Source: Flavobacterium sp. (GTDB lineage Bacteria > Bacteroidota > Bacteroidia > Flavobacteriales > Flavobacteriaceae). From it: a stretch of DNA of 64,000 nt. Shown piece after piece: positions 61,042-64,000 of this stretch. Under the pieces are notes generated by a model, which was given only the letters and a program-made list of their open reading frames with translations, was not told the DNA's origin and made no database searches. Every line of letters begins with the position of its first letter. The first letter of the stretch is position 1. Made by a program: the position numbers and the translations under genes. The DNA is taken from assembly GCF_027484705.1 (NCBI RefSeq), contig NZ_JAIXSL010000017.1:62001-126000 (forward strand). The letters are read 5' to 3'.

Positions 61042-61560
61042 TTATAAATCTTCATAATCGCCGGGAATGTCAAGTTCGTTGACTTTTTCATCGACCCAAA
61101 TCCATTGCGAATGATCCACTTTAGAAGTGTCGGTTTCGGTGATGAGGTCAATAAAAGGCAGTATCATTTCTTTTTTGACAGTTTGTTTTTGATAACCAAA
61201 AGCAAACCGTTTCATGCGCATTCTGTATTCAATCGTAATCGCAGGATTTTCTTTCGAGCGATAAATAATATTTTGTGTTTTCCAGTCATTTTCCCAAGTG
61301 AAAAATGCGATCAGCGAACAAATCACAAACGTCGAAAAGCAAATAACCTGAAGTGCTCCAGCAGATTTAAAACCGAACGCATCGACCGCGATAATGACCG
61401 GAAGTATGGTTACCGCCGCATAAAACAATACGAAATAAATGATGATGTTATTGATGCTGAGCTTCGTGAAATAATCCAGAAGCAGCAACAAGGAAGTCAC
61501 AGCAAACAATAAGATTGCGGTTTTTCCAAAAAGGAAGTATGTTTTGCTGCTGTTTTTCAT
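61042..61560 (-). CDS. Three-helix membrane protein of unknown function
   Basis: The 172-residue protein has three membrane helices (about 12-32, 36-60 and 70-92: TAILLFAVTSLLLLLDYF, NNIIIYFVLFYAAVTILPVIIAV, LQVICFSTFVICSLIAFFTW). A soluble C-terminal part follows (QNIIYRSKENPAITIEYRMRM). No family was recognised. It is first in the run BON, coiled-coil protein, ATP-cone nuclease, beta-CASP nuclease, and starts 17 bp before BON. Confidence 0.75.
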   Translation of the reverse strand: MKNSSKTYFLFGKTAILLFAVTSLLLLLDYFTKLSINNIIIYFVLFYAAVTILPVIIAVDAFGFKSAGALQVICFSTFVICSLIAFFTWENDWKTQNIIYRSKENPAITIEYRMRMKRFAFGYQKQTVKKEMILPFIDLITETDTSKVDHSQWIWVDEKVNELDIPGDYEDL

Positions 61561-61769
61561 ATTGAAAATAGGTTGTCAAATATGAAATAAAAGTAGCTGA
61601 TATACAGACCAATAAAAATGACGATTGTCAGGTTTTGACCTAATCGGTGCATTCAATATTTTATTCGTGATTCGTTACCGTATTATTTGCAATGAAGTGT
61701 CAATATTTGAAGTTAAGAAACTCATTTAAAATAAAATAAGGTTTTTCAGAAGTATGACAATCATCATGG

Positions 61770-61797
61770 TTGGTTCGGTTTTCGGGTTATAATTTTG
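61770..61797 (+). promoter_or_regulatory. Promoter (TTG-N17-TAATTTTG) of the second mla operon
   Basis: TTG at 61770-61772 and TAATTTTG at 61790-61797 have a 17-bp spacer and match the Bacteroidota housekeeping promoter. The ATG at 61814 is 16 bp downstream. Confidence 0.55.
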
Positions 61798-61813
61798 AAT
61801 AAAAGAAACCATC

Positions 61814-62644
61814 ATGCAAAGAAACACGATTTTCATATTGTCCTTATTACTTACGGGGCTGATTGCTGTAGAAAATTACACCGGTCTGATGACCGACCAT
61901 TTCTACGATCAGGAAACCTTAAACTGGCAGGCGCAATCGATGGGGCAGGATTTGATCAATCTTTTGCTTGTCGTGCCCGGATTACTAATCACTTCTTGGC
62001 TGACTTACAAACACAATAAAATCGCACCTATCATCAAAGCGGGCATCTTGTTGTATGTCAGCTATACGTTTACGATTTATTGTTTCAACATCCATTTCAA
62101 TCGGTTGTTCCTGTTGTATTGTTTTACTTTAGGTTTGTCCTTTTATATGTTGTGTCACTTTGTGATTTCGAACATCGATGTGGTCAACGAATCCGTCAAA
62201 CTCAAATCGACGGCAGCCACAGTAACTGGTTTTTACTTTCTTGCCATTGCGTTGCTGTTCTATTTTCTGTGGCTTTCTGAAATTGTTCCCGCGAGTATCG
62301 AAAACAAATTGCCTCAAAGCCTCGCCGATACAGGATTGTTTACCAACGGTGTGCAGGTCATCGATTTGGCACTGTTGCTTCCGGGCGTTTTCATCACGGG
62401 AATTTTATTACTGCAACGATCAGCGGTAGCACAAATACTCGCACCGGTAATCCTGACCTTTTTTGTGTTGATGGATATTACCATTGCCACGCTGACCTTG
62501 GTTATGAATATTAAAGGAATCGAAAGCGATTTATCCGTGATGGTCATTATGGCGCTGTTGGACATCTTCAGTCTCGTGTTGCTTGTTTGGTTTATCCGCG
62601 AAAATATCGTGAATCGGAGCGCGGAGCATCATTCCAAAACATAA
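61814..62644 (+). CDS. Polytopic membrane protein of unknown function
   Basis: The 276-residue protein has about eight membrane helices (for example LINLLLVVPGLLITSWLTY, IKAGILLYVSYTFTIYCF, LIDLALLLPGVFITGILLL-like). No family was recognised. A repeated LLLVVPGLLIT and LALLLPGVFIT pattern in the two halves suggests an internal duplication. It precedes the second mlaE by 3 bp, so it may act with that transporter. Confidence 0.78.
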   Translation: MQRNTIFILSLLLTGLIAVENYTGLMTDHFYDQETLNWQAQSMGQDLINLLLVVPGLLITSWLTYKHNKIAPIIKAGILLYVSYTFTIYCFNIHFNRLFLLYCFTLGLSFYMLCHFVISNIDVVNESVKLKSTAATVTGFYFLAIALLFYFLWLSEIVPASIENKLPQSLADTGLFTNGVQVIDLALLLPGVFITGILLLQRSAVAQILAPVILTFFVLMDITIATLTLVMNIKGIESDLSVMVIMALLDIFSLVLLVWFIRENIVNRSAEHHSKT

Positions 62645-62647
62645 ATC

Positions 62648-63430
62648 ATGGATACATTCACCTCAAAAATGACTACGGCGGTTCAGGCTTTCATTATCGA
62701 AGTCGGCGAACTCGCATATTTTACTGGGCATTTTTTCAAACAGGTTTTGCGTCCGCCTTTGGAGTTCCGCGAATTCCTACGGCAATGTTACCAAATCGGG
62801 AACCGTTCCCTAGTGCTTGTTGCTGTTACGGGTTTCATCATCGGATTGGTGTTCACATTACAATCTCGTCCGACACTAGAACATTTTGGTGCCGTTTCGT
62901 GGATGTCTTCGATGGTCAGTATTTCGATTGTCAGGGAAATCGGGCCTATCATTACCGCACTCATTTGCGCCGGTCGTGTAGGTTCCGGAATCGGTGCGGA
63001 ATTGGGTTCGATGCGCGTGAGCGAACAGATCGATGCAATGGAAGTTTCTGGAACCAATCCCTACAAATATCTAGTAGTGACGAGAATCATGGCCGCAACA
63101 CTGATGTTACCGTTGTTGGTAATTTTCGGCGATGTCATTGCGATTTACGGTTCGTATCTCGTAGAGCATACCAAAGGCAATGTATCGATGCAACTTTATT
63201 TCAACCAAGTGGTCGAGGCGCTTAAATTCAGTGATATTCTTCCGGCCACAATCAAGACTTTCTTTTTCGGTTTTGCGATCGGATTGGTCGGCTGTTTCAA
63301 AGGGTATACTTGTACGAAAGGAACGGCAGGCGTTGGCGTCGCAGCCAATGAAGCGGTGGTTTTTACTTCGTTGCTGTTGTTCCTGATTGATTTTATTGCG
63401 GTATTCATCACTAATATTTTCTATCCATGA
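62648..63430 (+). CDS. MlaE-type ABC permease, second copy
   Basis: The 260-residue permease shows LVFTLQSRPTLEHFGAVSWM, REIGPIITALICAGRVGSGIGAELGSMRVSEQIDAMEVSGTNP and FFFGFAIGLVGCFKGYTC. It is closely similar to the protein encoded at 44847. It overlaps the ATPase gene by 4 bp. It should move lipids across the envelope with that ATPase; no MCE-domain gene is visible before the window ends. Confidence 0.93.
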   Translation: MDTFTSKMTTAVQAFIIEVGELAYFTGHFFKQVLRPPLEFREFLRQCYQIGNRSLVLVAVTGFIIGLVFTLQSRPTLEHFGAVSWMSSMVSISIVREIGPIITALICAGRVGSGIGAELGSMRVSEQIDAMEVSGTNPYKYLVVTRIMAATLMLPLLVIFGDVIAIYGSYLVEHTKGNVSMQLYFNQVVEALKFSDILPATIKTFFFGFAIGLVGCFKGYTCTKGTAGVGVAANEAVVFTSLLLFLIDFIAVFITNIFYP

Positions 63431-64000
63431 ACCACAAGGCTTCCCATACCACCAAAGGAAATCCCGTGATTGAGATGCATGACGTCAAGAAATCTTTTGG
63501 CGCGAACCATGTGCTCAATGGTTTTGACATGACTTTGCATGAAGGTGAAAATCTCGTGGTCATGGGCAAATCGGGTTCGGGCAAATCGGTGATGATCAAA
63601 TGCCTAATCGGCTTGGAGGAATTCGACAGAGGAAGTGTTTCCGTCATGGGAAAAGACCTCACGCAACTGACCGCAGAAGATCTTGACGAACTCCGAACAG
63701 AAGTCGGTTTTCTGTTTCAGGGAAGCGCCTTATACGATTCGATGACGGTGCGCGAAAACCTAGAATTTCCGCTGCGCCGCCATACCAAAAAGTTCGGCGT
63801 CATCGAAGACACTACGCCGCTGGTTACCGAAGCTTTGCACAATGTCGGTTTGGAACACGTCATCGATCTGATGCCCGAAGAGCTTTCCGGTGGCATGAAA
63901 CGCCGTGTGGCACTCGCGAGAACTTTGATATTACAGCCTAAAATCATCCTTTATGACGAACCAACGACAGGTCTTGATCCGATTACGGCAAAGGAAATTT
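63427..64000 (+). CDS. MlaF-type ABC ATPase, second copy (cut by window end)
   Basis: The frame opens with ATG at 63427 (MNHKASHTTKGNPVIEMHDV) and runs open to 64000, about 191 residues. Walker A GKSGSGKS, Q-loop FLFQGSALYDSM, signature ELSGGMKRR and Walker B IILYDEPTTGLDP are visible. It is similar to the ATPase at 44106. Its start overlaps the stop of the permease gene (ATGA). The C-terminal part is outside the window. Confidence 0.92.
   Translation, partial: MNHKASHTTKGNPVIEMHDVKKSFGANHVLNGFDMTLHEGENLVVMGKSGSGKSVMIKCLIGLEEFDRGSVSVMGKDLTQLTAEDLDELRTEVGFLFQGSALYDSMTVRENLEFPLRRHTKKFGVIEDTTPLVTEALHNVGLEHVIDLMPEELSGGMKRRVALARTLILQPKIILYDEPTTGLDPITAKEI

Noticed and set aside
62587..63225. 212-codon open frame overlapping mlaE
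   Set aside because: It is in another frame of the clear permease gene; its composition (Arg, Cys, His-rich) is that of an out-of-frame translation.
1..64000. tRNA, rRNA, CRISPR array or insertion sequence
   Set aside because: None was recognised: no clover-leaf, no rRNA stretches, no evenly spaced identical repeats of CRISPR size, and no DDE or IS200-type transposase.

Overview
The window looks like a chromosome segment of a Flavobacterium-type member of the Bacteroidota. Signs of this are FecI/FecR/TonB-receptor and OMP_b-brl_3-type receptor genes, DUF3987/DUF6371 mobile-element genes, -7 boxes of the TAnnTTTG type in place of sigma70 -10 boxes, and weak Shine-Dalgarno sequences. No rRNA, tRNA or CRISPR array was seen. 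Nothing was computed or searched; family names come from reading the translated sequence.

Region 1 (1-8.6 kb) is visibly AT-richer and is foreign DNA ending next to the 3' end of mnmE. It holds a tyrosine integrase with a HTH/zinc-ribbon gene, an unknown gene, an excisionase-like HTH protein, and DUF3987 and DUF6371 replication-type proteins. Phased palindromic iterons follow. The probable cargo is metal-related: a Cys-rich secreted protein, an HMA-DUF3347 protein and a Met/His-rich beta-propeller lipoprotein. The left end of the element is not in the window.

Region 2 (8.6-40.7 kb) is mostly ordinary chromosome: mnmE, lpdA, pabB-tilS-dsbD, an ECF sigma/anti-sigma/TonB receptor set beside a Kazal-like lipoprotein, comM, yaaA, a cysteine peptidase, a TetR-controlled EmrAB-TolC-type efflux operon, pabA, a MarR-nitroreductase-YceI operon, a rhodanese and a large outer-membrane receptor. 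Three copies of a ~90-bp dispersed hairpin repeat lie between genes, and a folded RNA candidate precedes yaaA.

Region 3 (40.7-64 kb) reads as an envelope and general stress island, almost all on the minus strand. It encodes YtxH, Lmo0937, holin-like and coiled-coil envelope proteins, an Mla/MCE lipid transporter, a PA2169-type four-helix protein, Dps, a GH130/glycosyltransferase pair, OmpA, a hybrid histidine kinase with a response regulator, and two short AraC regulators. Further along are a cupin, a beta-CASP RNase with an ATP-cone nuclease, a BON protein and a second Mla locus.

The most notable observation is a shared promoter layout in front of five transcription units of region 3, with a weaker sixth at its edge. 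Two ~11-bp half-sites (reading AATTGTATAAC toward the gene) are spaced 21 bp apart, then 20-21 bp later comes a -7-like box, then 24-33 bp later the start codon. One of these sites precedes an AraC gene itself, which suggests an autoregulated local regulon controlled by the AraC pair. This is inferred from sequence and is untested.
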